Notes under the pieces: model-generated
Database searches by the model: none
What the model saw: only the letters and a program-made list of their open reading frames with translations
What the model was told of the DNA's origin: nothing
Made by a program: the position numbers and the translations under genes
Source of the DNA: Pseudomonas japonica
Lineage (GTDB): Bacteria; Pseudomonadota; Gammaproteobacteria; Pseudomonadales; Pseudomonadaceae
Assembly: GCF_013522925.1 (NCBI RefSeq)
Contig: NZ_JAAMQU010000007.1
Coordinates: forward strand, 1-64,000
DNA length: 64,000 bases
Reading direction: 5' to 3'
Part shown: piece by piece, positions 36,087-44,728 of the stretch
Numbering within the stretch: the first letter of the stretch is position 1
Layout: each line of letters starts with the position of its first letter

Positions 36087-36148
36087 CTACAACGCGCCTG
36101 ACACAGCGCGGGGTAGGAGCAAGCGAAGCCGCAGGCGTAGCTCGCGAA
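36087..36148. repeat. REP-type repeat with inverted flanking arm
   Basis: The core at 36113-36148 starts GTAGGAGCAAGCGAAGC, continues GCAGGCGTAGCTCGCGAA and is identical at 33 of 36 positions to the core at 62963-62998. GCTCCTAC on the left (36083-36090) is the inverse of its GTAGGAGC end. It lies between the TonB receptor stop and the convergent Cys-cluster gene. Confidence 0.85.
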
Positions 36149-36164
36149 TCAGGGCATCTACCCG

Positions 36165-36920
36165 TCAGGACGCCTTGCGCAGCGGAATGTACGCCGAGTT
36201 CTGCTGCTCCAGGGCAGCGGCAATCAGCGCGCCGGTGTCTTCCAGGCGCGCTACCAACTCTTCGCTCGGCGCATGCAGCGACCAAGGCTGATCCGCCGCC
36301 GACGCGGCCAACCCCAACGTTTCCACGCGCTCTGCCGCTTGCATAAAGTGGCGCATGTCCGGCATGAACGCGGTAAACCCCTCGCCCTTCAGCGCCATGG
36401 TGCGTATCCCCAGCAGTTTGCAGATAGCGGCCTTGGCGGCGATGTCGTCACGGTCTGCCTGGCGCGAGCGCTCGATTAATTGCTCCAGTTCAGTCGCCAC
36501 CGCCTTGCCGCCATGGATCAGCACCGGCCCCTGCTCCCACGCCTGCGGCGGGCAGTCTTTGTTCTCGGCACGCAGCGGAATGTGCGGGTTGATTTCCGCC
36601 GGATAAATGCGGCACACCAATGGCCGGCGGTCGTAGATCCGGCACATCAGGTTTTCGTCCAGGTTGCGGCAGGGCCCCACGTTGAAGGCGGCAAAGGTAA
36701 TCGCGACATGGGCATGGGTGCTGCCGCACGGCACGCGCAGCGAACGGCGCTGGGCATGTTGCAGGGCCGGGTCTAGCGCCAGGCGCTCATCGTCCAGGAA
36801 GCCTTCGGTCAGCACGATCAACGTGCCCCCGTCGGCCGCCCACTGCTTTGCCTCATCGAGGGTGAGCGGAACGTGATGATCGTTACAGCACTTGCCACAA
36901 CCCACACAGGAAAACCGCAT
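36165..36920 (-). CDS. YkgJ family cysteine cluster protein
   Basis: A 251-residue protein whose first residues read FSCVGCGKCCND, the CxxCxxCC metal-binding cluster of the YkgJ family. A second Cys set is VGPCRNLDENLMCRIYDRRPLVCRIYP, given here in parts: CRNL, MCRIYD and CRIYP. Such proteins are predicted to bind iron or zinc. No partner gene shows which process it serves. From residue 180 on the chain is mostly helical and variable. Start codon ATG 36920. Confidence 0.88.
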   Translation of the reverse strand: MRFSCVGCGKCCNDHHVPLTLDEAKQWAADGGTLIVLTEGFLDDERLALDPALQHAQRRSLRVPCGSTHAHVAITFAAFNVGPCRNLDENLMCRIYDRRPLVCRIYPAEINPHIPLRAENKDCPPQAWEQGPVLIHGGKAVATELEQLIERSRQADRDDIAAKAAICKLLGIRTMALKGEGFTAFMPDMRHFMQAAERVETLGLAASAADQPWSLHAPSEELVARLEDTGALIAAALEQQNSAYIPLRKAS

Positions 36921-37172
36921 GCGCTACCTCAGCCAATTGAGCCCGCGCCGGGAAACCGGCGACTGGGCGGAGATGGGGTAGCTAGAGCAGATTGTGTGCC
37001 AGTTGTTACACCGCCAGTGCCTGACACAACTGCCGCGGGTCAGTTATCAGCAGCTGCAGGGCGGTATCAGGCATGGGGCTACTCCGAAGGGGCTATGCTT
37101 CACAGAGTCTGTACAGTTGGTGGGCCCTGTATAGCTGGCAGAACTGTCAGGTAGGCGCCTTGGAGATAGCCG

Positions 37173-37415
37173 ATGAAAGATTTGCACTTGCTGCTCGAGC
37201 GGCTGGATCCGCCTGTGAAACACACGGTAGAAGCCCGCGGCGAGCAGGTGTTGCTGACCTTGGTGGACCCGCAGATACCGGCCAAGGTGCAGCGCAGCCT
37301 GGAGTCGCGCCAGTGGCACAACGACAAGGTGCTGGTGGTTATCCTGCTTCACGCCATCAATGAACTGCGCGGCAAGGGCTCCCACGCCCCGCTTGAAGTG
37401 TTCAAGACGGTGTAG
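37173..37415 (+). CDS. Small unknown protein, 80 residues
   Basis: An 80-residue protein with a GGAGATAGCCG site just before the ATG (37159-37170). It is charged and mostly helical: an N-terminal acidic/leucine part (DLHLLLERLDPPVKH), a central beta/alpha stretch (VLLTLVDPQIPAKVQRSL) and a hydrophobic helix (VLVVILLHAINELRG). No signal peptide. It ends 16 nt before a 13-bp tandem repeat. I do not recognise its family. Confidence 0.65.
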   Translation: MKDLHLLLERLDPPVKHTVEARGEQVLLTLVDPQIPAKVQRSLESRQWHNDKVLVVILLHAINELRGKGSHAPLEVFKTV

Positions 37416-37430
37416 CAGCGTCCATTCAAT

Positions 37431-37482
37431 ACCCTGCCTCAGTACCCTGCCTCAGTACCCAGCCTCAGTACCCAGCCTCAGG
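37431..37482. repeat. 13-bp tandem repeat, four copies
   Basis: Units ACCCTGCCTCAGT (37431-37443 and 37444-37456), ACCCAGCCTCAGT (37457-37469) and ACCCAGCCTCAGG (37470-37482). Read on the minus strand each unit contains a TGA. The stop codon and last residues (PEAGY) of the dehydrogenase gene at 37465-38394 are inside copies 3 and 4. Confidence 0.9.
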
Positions 37483-38394
37483 ATCTGCCTGGTTCAGCAA
37501 TGTTTCCCCCGCTAGAAGCCGCTGAACATTGACTACAACCTGCCGGGCGATACCCTCGACCGAAGCCGACGACGCCATGTGCGGCGTGATGATCACTCCC
37601 GGCGTACGCCATAGCGGATTATCCGCCGGCAAGGGCTCGTGCTCGAACACATCCAGCACCGCGCCACGCAATTGCCCACTCTCCAAGGCCGCCAGCAAAT
37701 CCGGCAGCACCACATGCTCGCCGCGCCCGCAGTTGATCAGGGCCGCGCCAGAGGCAAGATGCTCGAAGGCGCCTGCATTCAGCAGGCCGCCGGTTTCTTC
37801 AGTAAGTGGTAACAGGCATACGAGGATGTTCACCCCGTTCAGGAATGCGGGTAACTCAGCCGGCCCGGCAAAGCTGGTAACCCCTTCGATGGCTTTGGCT
37901 GACCGGGCCCAGCCACGCACCTTGAAGCCCAGCCCCACCAACGCCGAAGCAGCATGCGCCCCCAGAGCGCCCAGCCCGAGGATACCCACCGTTCGAGCGC
38001 TGGCCGGGTGCTGCGGTGGTTCAGCCCATACCGCCCGCGCCTGGTTGGCGACCACCGTATCGAGATGGCGGTGATAGTGCAGCACGGCCCAGATCACGTA
38101 CTCGGTCATGCCCTGACGGTGGTCGGCATCCACGATCCTGCATACCGGCACATCCGCAGGCCGGCTGGGGTCGCGCAGCACGTTGTCGATCCCGGCGGCG
38201 ATGGATTGCACCAACCGCAGCCGCGGGTAATTGCCCAGGCTCCCCGGCGCGGGGCACCAGCAGGCGGCAACGTCGGCATGCTCGGCCCCTGGCTCTCCAT
38301 GCAGGTACACCGGCAGGTCAGGCGCCAGTGACTGTATCGCCGGGCGCAGCTCCGCCAGGTCGGCGGTACCGCTTATCAATACCACCCCGCTCAT
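37465..38394 (-). CDS. D-2-hydroxyacid dehydrogenase (GhrA/hydroxypyruvate reductase-like)
   Basis: A 309-residue NAD(P)-dependent dehydrogenase. The cofactor loop is VGILGLGALGAHAA; the catalytic arginine lies in NCGRGEHVVLPDLL, the glutamate in VLDVFEHEPLP and the histidine in IITPHMASSAS. The overall length fits GhrA-type glyoxylate/hydroxypyruvate reductases. ATG 38394 overlaps the aldolase stop as ATGA, after AGGAC; TTG 38400 is a weaker start. The gene's stop lies inside the 13-bp tandem repeat. With the upstream aldolase it probably acts on a hydroxy acid or aldehyde product, but the pathway is unknown. Confidence 0.9.
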   Translation of the reverse strand: MSGVVLISGTADLAELRPAIQSLAPDLPVYLHGEPGAEHADVAACWCPAPGSLGNYPRLRLVQSIAAGIDNVLRDPSRPADVPVCRIVDADHRQGMTEYVIWAVLHYHRHLDTVVANQARAVWAEPPQHPASARTVGILGLGALGAHAASALVGLGFKVRGWARSAKAIEGVTSFAGPAELPAFLNGVNILVCLLPLTEETGGLLNAGAFEHLASGAALINCGRGEHVVLPDLLAALESGQLRGAVLDVFEHEPLPADNPLWRTPGVIITPHMASSASVEGIARQVVVNVQRLLAGETLLNQADPEAGY

Positions 38395-39149
38395 GAGCAA
38401 TAGTCCTCGCGCTGAGGCGCAATCAACTTGAGCGCGGCATCCCAGGCCAGCTGGATCAACGCCATGCCTTCTTCATCGTCGGTGAACTGGCTGGCGGTCA
38501 GGCGGCACACCTCCTCGCTGGGGTAGATCAGCTCACTGCCACCTGCCAGCGCCTGCACCTGTGCCTGGCAGGCACGCTCGAGAAAGTGAATCTCATGGAA
38601 GGCTTCGGCCACGTTACGGCCGCCGGCCAACAAGCCATGATTACGCAGTATCATTGCCCGATGCGGGCCCAGGTCGCGCACCAGCCGCTCCCGCTCGCTC
38701 AGGCACAGCGCCACACCTTCGTAGGCGTGATAGGCTAACTTGCCGTAGAACTTCAGCGCATGCTGAGTGATGGGCAGCAGGCCCTGAGCCTGGGCGGATA
38801 CGGCCATACCAGCGGCGGTATGGGTGTGGATCACGCAGTTCATATCCGGCCGGGCCATATGAATGGCCGAGTGAATCACGAAGCCGGCTTCGTTGACGTT
38901 GTGATCCTTGTAGGCCGGGTTTACCCGGCGGCCGTCGCGGTCGATCAGTACCAGGTCACTGGCACGCATGTGGTCGAACAGCACGCCGTATCGGTTGATC
39001 AGGAAATGATGCTCCGGGCCCGGCACGCGCAGGCTGATATGGGTGTCGATCAGGTCGGTCATGCGAAAGTGTGCGATCAGCCGGTACAGCGCGGCCAGTT
39101 CGCAGCGCAAGGTCCATTCCGTTTGATCGATGTTTTCAGGGCAGCTCAT
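38391..39149 (-). CDS. Class II aldolase/adducin family protein
   Basis: A 252-residue class II aldolase-fold enzyme from ATG 39149 (GGAG upstream). Metal-binding histidines stand in CVIHTHTAAGMAVSAQ and in RNHGLLAGGRNVAEAFHE; the N-terminal IAHFRMTDLIDTHISLRVPG is typical of the larger adducin-like branch rather than of fuculose or ribulose phosphate aldolases. It overlaps the dehydrogenase gene (ATGA) and is divergent from the EthD gene. The aldehyde or ketone substrate is unknown. Confidence 0.88.
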   Translation of the reverse strand: MSCPENIDQTEWTLRCELAALYRLIAHFRMTDLIDTHISLRVPGPEHHFLINRYGVLFDHMRASDLVLIDRDGRRVNPAYKDHNVNEAGFVIHSAIHMARPDMNCVIHTHTAAGMAVSAQAQGLLPITQHALKFYGKLAYHAYEGVALCLSERERLVRDLGPHRAMILRNHGLLAGGRNVAEAFHEIHFLERACQAQVQALAGGSELIYPSEEVCRLTASQFTDDEEGMALIQLAWDAALKLIAPQREDYCS

Positions 39150-39341
39150 GTAGGGGCTCCAGGCATGGCACGCAAAGAACAAACCCGCTGCAAGGCTCGC
39201 GCCAGCGCAACGGTCCAAGCGTAGCGGCTTCAAGCCATGGCTGCATGGCCTACCTCACGTCGGGAAATCGGCGCAACGCCCGTGAGAACACCGCTGCGCC
39301 TGTGTCCTATGGTTCAGGGCAGCACACAGGGACCAACCCAC

Positions 39342-40286
39342 ATGGACAACCCATTTACCGCACTGGACTCGTCCTCGCGCGACCACAGCATCGCCATCAA
39401 TTCCTACACCACCGTATTACGCCACCCCAAGGTTCCCCATGAGCTGTTCGCGGCGTACTGGCGTGACGTGCACGGCCCCCTGTGCGCGCGCATCCCTGGG
39501 CTGGGGTGGTACGTGCAATACCACTTCGCCCGCGAGCACGATGCGCATTTATGGCCCTTGATCGAAGGGATTGCACCGTTGCCGGGCTATGTACTGGATG
39601 GCGCGGTGGAAATCGGCTTCGCTTCGGCGGGTGATCAGCAACGCTTCAAGGCGGCGAGCAAGGTGTTGTTCGTGGACGAGCAGAACGTGTTCGAGGAAAC
39701 CCTCTGCTATGACTTGCCTGAAGGCTCAACCACCCTCGTGGATTACCTGGCCGACCCCTGCCCCAACGAAACCGTACCGCTGGACCGCCTGCATATCCAT
39801 TTCCACGGCGAGGCCGGTAACAGCGACGCGTTCAAGGCCTTCCTGCGCCAACAAGTGGCCGCCACGCTGGTTGCAGACCCGGCCGTGATGAAAGTACGCC
39901 TGCACCTGCCTGTACCTTACGATAACGCCCGCCCCAACCCCCCGTCCCCGAACGTGCGGCACGAATCGCCGGCGGCGCGCCTGCACCTGGCAATGTTGGA
40001 AGTGGTGTTCGAATCGGCATTGGCGCGGCGGCGGCTGTTCGAGTCCACGGCGTTTCGCCAGGCTACCCGGGGGCTGGCCGAGCATGTTCGCTATGTAACG
40101 GCGTTTTCGGTGAGCGGCGTATTCACCTATGTACGCGACGGTGAACTGACCCTGGCGGGCTTGCGTGGCAGCCGCCCGGCGCAGTTGATACATCAGCTGG
40201 GGGCGATCAACCAGACCGAACCGGAAGCCACGGGGCTGTTCCTGGCCCATGAAAACGGGTCGAACGGCTCGCGGGCGCGTGGGTGA
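39342..40286 (+). CDS. EthD-domain protein
   Basis: A 314-residue protein from ATG 39342 (CAGGGA upstream). Its N-terminal half matches the EthD/dimeric ferredoxin-like fold: LRHPKVPHELFAAYWRDVHG, PLCARIPGLGWYVQYHF and EIGFASAGDQQRF. A second, weaker ferredoxin-like unit occupies residues 150-260 (IHFHGEAGNSDAFKAFLRQQ), so the protein may be a fused pair. EthD folds serve as dehydrochlorinases, decarboxylases or small-molecule binders. It is divergent from the aldolase/dehydrogenase operon and could share its regulation; function unknown. Confidence 0.82.
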   Translation: MDNPFTALDSSSRDHSIAINSYTTVLRHPKVPHELFAAYWRDVHGPLCARIPGLGWYVQYHFAREHDAHLWPLIEGIAPLPGYVLDGAVEIGFASAGDQQRFKAASKVLFVDEQNVFEETLCYDLPEGSTTLVDYLADPCPNETVPLDRLHIHFHGEAGNSDAFKAFLRQQVAATLVADPAVMKVRLHLPVPYDNARPNPPSPNVRHESPAARLHLAMLEVVFESALARRRLFESTAFRQATRGLAEHVRYVTAFSVSGVFTYVRDGELTLAGLRGSRPAQLIHQLGAINQTEPEATGLFLAHENGSNGSRARG

Positions 40287-40305
40287 TAAATCGCAGGCAA
40301 TAAAA

Positions 40306-40329
40306 AAGGCGACCGGTTAAGGTCGCCTT
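40306..40329 (-). terminator. Terminator of the tRNA operon
   Basis: A 9-bp stem (AAGGCGACC at 40306-40314 with GGTCGCCTT at 40321-40329) and 6-nt loop. On the minus strand it is followed by a T tract (40302-40307), as expected after tRNA-Asp, and on the plus strand it may also limit the EthD transcript. Confidence 0.88.
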
Positions 40330-40372
40330 CTTCAATAGCTCAAGGGTGTTCAGTGGGCCCTTGAAGCAAATA

Positions 40373-40449
40373 TGGCGCAGCGGACGGGACTCGAACCCGC
40401 GACCCCCGGCGTGACAGGCCGGTATTCTAACCGACTGAACTACCGCTGC
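40373..40449 (-). tRNA. tRNA-Asp (GTC)
   Basis: The minus strand reads as a 77-nt tRNA with encoded CCA. The acceptor stem is GCAGCGG/CCGCTGC, the D arm is AGTTCAGTCGGTTAGAAT, the anticodon loop CTGTCAC has GTC, and the T arm GGGTTCGAGTCCC is canonical. It follows tRNA-Val with a 14-nt spacer. Confidence 0.96.
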
Positions 40450-40463
40450 GCGATACACACGAG

Positions 40464-40539
40464 TGGTGGGTGATGACGGGATCGAACCGCCGACCCTCTG
40501 CTTGTAAGGCAGATGCTCTCCCAGCTGAGCTAATCACCC
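40464..40539 (-). tRNA. tRNA-Val (TAC)
   Basis: A 76-nt tRNA on the minus strand with encoded CCA. Acceptor stem GGGTGAT/ATCACCC, D arm TAGCTCAGCTGGGAGAGC, anticodon loop CTTACAA with TAC, T arm CGGTTCGATCCCG. It is the first gene of a two-tRNA operon with tRNA-Asp. Confidence 0.96.
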
Positions 40540-40701
40540 TTTGTCTCTCGGTGTGGCGCGCATTCTACGGACGGCCTTCCCTGCTGGCAAGCGTTTTTTT
40601 AAAAAGTTTTTCCTGCCCTTCCAAAGACTTAGCCCACGCTTGGCCTGAGCTGAAACAGAGCGAATAATGCGCGGCTTGTGTATTAACAGAGACACCCGCC
40701 C

Positions 40702-41622
40702 ATGTGGTTCAAAAACCTGCTTGTCTATCGCCTCACCCAGGATGTGCCGTTCGACGCTCAAGCGCTGGAAGACGCATTGGCCAGCAAGCCGGCGCGCGCC
40801 TGCGCCAGCCAGGAACTGGCCACTTATGGTTTTGTGGCACCGTTCGGCAAGGGCGAGGATGCGCCGCTGGTGCATGTAAGCCAGGACTTCCTGCTGATCG
40901 CCGCTCGCAAGGAAGAGCGCATTCTGCCCGGTAGCGTGGTCCGCGACGCGGTGCAGGAGAAGGTCGAAGAGATCGAGGCCGAGCAGATGCGCAAGGTCTA
41001 TAAGAAGGAACGCGACCAGATCAAGGACGAGATCATCCAGGCCTTCCTGCCGCGCGCCTTTATTCGTCGCTCCAGCACCTTCGCCGCCATTGCGCCCAAG
41101 CAAGGGTTGATTCTGGTGAATTCGGCCAGCGCCAAGCGCGCCGAAGACCTGCTGTCTACCCTGCGCGAAGTGATGGGCTCGCTGCCGGTGCGGCCGCTGT
41201 CGGTGAAGATCGCCCCTACCGCCACCATGACCGACTGGGTGAAAAGCCAGCAGGCGGCGGCAGACTTCTTCGTGCTGGACGAGTGTGAACTGCGTGACAC
41301 CGGCGAAGATGGCGGCATCGTCCGCTGCAAGCGCCAGGACCTCACCAGCGATGAAATCCAGCTGCACCTTAATACCGGCAAACAGGTCACCCAACTGGCC
41401 ATGGCCTGGCAGGACAAACTGTCGTTCGTGCTGGACGACAAGATGGTGGTCAAGCGGCTGCGTTTCGAGGAGCTGCTGCAGGATCAGGCCGAGGAAGACG
41501 GTGGCGAAGAGGCGCTGAGCCAACTGGACGCCAGCTTCACCCTGATGATGCTCACCTTCGGTGACTTCCTGCCGGCGCTGTTCGAGGCGCTGGGCGGCGA
41601 AGAAATCCCGCAAGGCATCTGA
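40702..41622 (+). CDS. rdgC: Recombination-associated protein RdgC
   Basis: A 306-residue protein that matches RdgC along its whole length, beginning [18 protein letters not shown] and including [31 protein letters not shown] and [17 protein letters not shown] close to the end. RdgC is a ring-shaped DNA-binding dimer that limits RecA filament use on duplex DNA. AGAGAC precedes the ATG. The gene lies 38 nt before a transporter gene on the same strand and may be co-transcribed. Confidence 0.97.
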   Translation: MWFKNLLVYRLTQDVPFDAQALEDALASKPARACASQELATYGFVAPFGKGEDAPLVHVSQDFLLIAARKEERILPGSVVRDAVQEKVEEIEAEQMRKVYKKERDQIKDEIIQAFLPRAFIRRSSTFAAIAPKQGLILVNSASAKRAEDLLSTLREVMGSLPVRPLSVKIAPTATMTDWVKSQQAAADFFVLDECELRDTGEDGGIVRCKRQDLTSDEIQLHLNTGKQVTQLAMAWQDKLSFVLDDKMVVKRLRFEELLQDQAEEDGGEEALSQLDASFTLMMLTFGDFLPALFEALGGEEIPQGI

Positions 41623-41660
41623 ACCACCTTACCCGGTCATTACTATAAGAAGGACACGTC

Positions 41661-42593
41661 ATGCGCGCCCTGGCCGCTTTCAGCCGTTTTGTGGGGAATA
41701 CCTTTGCCATCTGGGTGCTGTTGTTCGCCCTGCTGGCATTCATGCAGCCAGCCTGGTTCATTGGGCTCAAGGGCGCGATCGTGCCGTTGCTGGGGCTGGT
41801 GATGTTCGGCATGGGGCTTACCCTGCGCCTGGACGATTTTGCCGAGGTGTTCCGCCACCCTTGGCGGGTGGGGCTAGGCGTGGTCGCGCATTTCGTGATC
41901 ATGCCGGGCGTGGCGTGGGTGCTGTGCCAGGCGTTTCACTTGCCGCCCGACATCGCCGTGGGTGTGATCCTGGTAGGCTGCTGCCCCAGTGGCACCTCCT
42001 CGAACGTGATGACCTGGCTGGCCAAAGGCGACCTCGCGCTGTCCGTGGCCATCGCCGCGGTTACAACGCTGCTCGCCCCATTGCTCACGCCCACGCTCAT
42101 CTGGCTGCTGGCGTCGGCATGGATGCCGGTGAGTTTCTGGGACATGTTCTGGTCCATCCTGCAGTTCGTGATGCTGCCGATCGTGCTGGGCGTGATCGCC
42201 CAGCGCCTGCTGGGCGCCGCGGTGGCCGTGGCGGTAAACGTATTGCCGCTCGTGTCGGTGGTGAGCATCGTGATGATCGTGTGTGCGGTGGTAGCCGCCA
42301 GCCAGGCGCGTATCGCCGAATCCGGCCTGCTGATCATGGCTGTAGTGATGCTGCACAACGGCTTCGGTTACTTGCTGGGCTACTTCACCGGCCACCTGTG
42401 CGGGCTGCCACTGGCCCAGCGCAAATCCCTGGCGCTGGAAGTGGGCATGCAGAATTCCGGCCTGGGCGCGGCGCTGGCTGCGGCCCACATTTCTCCCATT
42501 GCCGCCGTGCCCAGCGCGCTGTTCAGCGTGTGGCACAACATCTCCGGGGCGCTGCTTTCTACCTTCTTCCGGAGGATGAAAGGGACGGAGTAA
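41661..42593 (+). CDS. Bile acid:sodium symporter (BASS) family transporter
   Basis: A 310-residue inner-membrane protein with about nine to ten hydrophobic segments. The hallmark GCCPSGTSSNVMTWLAKGD of BASS-family transporters (the sodium-site crossover) is at residues 109-127, and EVGMQNSGLGAALA carries the second crossover. The family imports organic anions such as pantoate or keto acids with sodium. AAGGA lies 8 nt upstream of the ATG. The exact substrate is unknown. A hairpin follows and separates it from the convergent acyltransferase gene. Confidence 0.93.
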   Translation: MRALAAFSRFVGNTFAIWVLLFALLAFMQPAWFIGLKGAIVPLLGLVMFGMGLTLRLDDFAEVFRHPWRVGLGVVAHFVIMPGVAWVLCQAFHLPPDIAVGVILVGCCPSGTSSNVMTWLAKGDLALSVAIAAVTTLLAPLLTPTLIWLLASAWMPVSFWDMFWSILQFVMLPIVLGVIAQRLLGAAVAVAVNVLPLVSVVSIVMIVCAVVAASQARIAESGLLIMAVVMLHNGFGYLLGYFTGHLCGLPLAQRKSLALEVGMQNSGLGAALAAAHISPIAAVPSALFSVWHNISGALLSTFFRRMKGTE

Positions 42594-42630
42594 TCCGCCC
42601 ATTCGCGAACTTAGCCTGGCGGCTCGGCCC

Positions 42631-42663
42631 GTCCCCACAGGGCCTACATGACCCTTGTGGGAC
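42631..42663. terminator. Inverted repeat between convergent genes
   Basis: GTCCCCACAGGG (42631-42642) pairs imperfectly with CCCTTGTGGGAC (42652-42663). It lies between the stop codons of the BASS transporter and the MFS-acyltransferase. No long T tract. Confidence 0.55.
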
Positions 42664-42678
42664 TCAGGCGGAGCCCCG

Positions 42679-44553
42679 CTATCGTTCCATCCCTCGCAAC
42701 GCCTGCACCCTCTCCCGCAACCGCCCCGGCAACTGCTCTCCCTCGTTCACCGCAGGGCCGGCGACCACGGCTACCCGCGACCAGAAGCGGCGGAACAGCC
42801 CCTTGTGTGGTGCGCGGCTGAAGAAGCTGCCCCACAACCCACGCAGTGCCATCGGGATCACCGGCACAGCGGTTTGCCCCAGAATGGTGGTGGTGCCGCT
42901 TTTGAAGGCGTCGATCTCTCCATCCGTGGTGAGCTTGCCTTCCGGGAACACGCACACCAGTTCACCTGCCGCCAGGTAGCCAGCGATGTCGCGGAACGCC
43001 CGCTCATAAATAAGCAGGTCTTCGGAGCGCCCGGCGATTGGGATGGCGCCAACGGTGCGGAAGAAGAAGTTGAGCACCGGCAGGTTGTAGATCCGGTAAT
43101 ACATCACGAAACGCACCGGCCGCCGCACCGCGCCAGCGATCAGCAGCGCGTCCACGAATGACACGTGGTTGCACACCAGCAACGCTGCACCCTCGTCGGG
43201 AATGTTATCCAGCCCTTCGTGGCGCACCCGGTACATGGAGTGGCTGAGCAGCCAGATCAGGAAGCGAACGCTGAACTCAGGCACGATCTTGAAGATGTAG
43301 GCGTTGACGGCGATGTTCATCAGCGACACCACCAGGAACAACTGCGGGATGCTTAAGCCCGCCCCGCTGAGCAATGCCACCGCCACGATGGCCGAGACCA
43401 CCATGAACAATGCGTTGAGGATGTTGTTGGCCGCGATCACTTGGGCGCGCTGGTGCTCGGGCGTACGCGACTGGATCAACGCATAGAGGGGCACGATATA
43501 AAAGCCGCCGAAAATCCCCAGCCCGAGAATGTCCAGCAGCACTGGCCATACCGCAGCCGTTCCCAGCAATTGGAGCCAGCCCAGGCTCTCGCCGTGCTCA
43601 GGCGCCGGCACATTCCCCGAATGCCACCACCACAACAGGCCGAACAACGTTAGGCCAAACGAGCCGAAGGGCACCAGGCCGATCTCCACCTGCCGCCCCG
43701 ACAGCCGCTCGCAGAGCATCGAGCCTGCGGCGATACCCACCGAAAATACCGTGAGCACCAGCGTGACCGCAGTTTCGTCGCCGTGCAGCCACAGCTTGGC
43801 GTAGGTGGGTATCTGGGTGAGGTAAATTGCCCCTACGAACCAGAACCAGGAATTGCCCAGCAACGATCGCGACACAGCCTGGGTTTGCCCTAGGCCCAGC
43901 CGCAAAGTACGCCAGGTTTGTACCGGCACATTCCAGTTGATTCGCAGGCCGGGGGCGGATGCCGCAGCCGGCGGAATGGCGCGGCTGGCCAGGTAGCCCA
44001 TCGCCGCGACGGTCACAATCGCGATGGCCACCCCCGGCGCGTATACCTGCTCGGCCATCAACACCCCGGCGCTGATCGTCCCGCCCAGAATGGCCAGAAA
44101 CGTACCCATTTCAACCAGGCCGTTACCGCCCAGCAACTCCCTGGGGCTCAAGGCCTGGGGGAGGATGGAATATTTAACCGGGCCGAACACGGCCGAATGG
44201 GTACCCATGGCAAACAAGGTCAGCAGCAGCAACGGCAACTGGCCGTAGAAGAAGCCAGCCGCGCCAATTCCCATGATCAGCACCTCCGCCAGCTTGATCG
44301 CGCGGATCAGCCGATCCTTGGCGAAGCGTTCGCCGATCTGCCCGGCCAATGCCGAGAACAGAAAGAAGGGCAGGATGAACAGCAGTGCGCAGAGGTTGAT
44401 CCAGAAGGTGCGATCGCCCTCGATACTGAGCTTGTAAAGGATGGCCAGGATCAACGACTGCTTGAACACGTTATCGTTGAAGGCACCCAGCGCCTGGGTA
44501 AGGAAAAACGGCAAAAAGCGCCGCGTACGCAACAGCTGCAGCTGTGAACTCAT
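42679..44553 (-). CDS. MFS transporter fused to 1-acyl-glycerol-phosphate acyltransferase
   Basis: A 624-residue fusion from ATG 44553 (AAGGA upstream). Residues 1-400 form a 12-segment MFS part with the LplT-like beginning RRFLPFFLTQALGAFNDNVFK and EMGTFLAILGGTISAGVLM. Residues 420-620 form a PlsC domain: catalytic HxxxxD in LVCNHVSFVDALL, then FVMYYRIYNLP, GAIPIAGRSEDL and the EGKLTTDGEID block. In E. coli, LplT (lysophospholipid flippase) and Aas (acyltransferase plus acyl-ACP synthetase) are encoded side by side. Here the flippase and acyltransferase are one chain and the AMP-binding synthetase domain is missing. Role: likely recycling of lysophospholipids at the inner membrane. Confidence 0.92.
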   Translation of the reverse strand: MSSQLQLLRTRRFLPFFLTQALGAFNDNVFKQSLILAILYKLSIEGDRTFWINLCALLFILPFFLFSALAGQIGERFAKDRLIRAIKLAEVLIMGIGAAGFFYGQLPLLLLTLFAMGTHSAVFGPVKYSILPQALSPRELLGGNGLVEMGTFLAILGGTISAGVLMAEQVYAPGVAIAIVTVAAMGYLASRAIPPAAASAPGLRINWNVPVQTWRTLRLGLGQTQAVSRSLLGNSWFWFVGAIYLTQIPTYAKLWLHGDETAVTLVLTVFSVGIAAGSMLCERLSGRQVEIGLVPFGSFGLTLFGLLWWWHSGNVPAPEHGESLGWLQLLGTAAVWPVLLDILGLGIFGGFYIVPLYALIQSRTPEHQRAQVIAANNILNALFMVVSAIVAVALLSGAGLSIPQLFLVVSLMNIAVNAYIFKIVPEFSVRFLIWLLSHSMYRVRHEGLDNIPDEGAALLVCNHVSFVDALLIAGAVRRPVRFVMYYRIYNLPVLNFFFRTVGAIPIAGRSEDLLIYERAFRDIAGYLAAGELVCVFPEGKLTTDGEIDAFKSGTTTILGQTAVPVIPMALRGLWGSFFSRAPHKGLFRRFWSRVAVVAGPAVNEGEQLPGRLRERVQALRGMER

Positions 44554-44728
44554 CGTCCTTGGGTCTCGTGGTGGGCCAGTGGCTGGCTTTGCCCTATTGG
44601 AACGCCCGTTTGAGAAAAAAGCCACACGTGTAAGCGCCCTGGTTCGGGATAGACCATGGTCGCGCCTGACGAACCGGCCCGGCCATGCCAGACTCCCCGT
44701 TTGCGCTTATTGCCACCATGGAGCCGCA

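Noticed and set aside
35164..36285. Minus-strand open frame across the second TonB receptor
   Set aside because: Overlaps a clear receptor gene, with no recognisable motif.
37431..37482. CRISPR array
   Set aside because: The units are 13 bp in direct tandem without spacers, and no cas genes exist.
40373..40539. Genomic island at the tRNA genes
   Set aside because: No integrase, no att-like duplication and ordinary neighbours on both sides.
41561..42979. Plus-strand open frame across the BASS transporter and its 3' region
   Set aside because: It crosses a well-supported gene and its terminator, and shows no domain.
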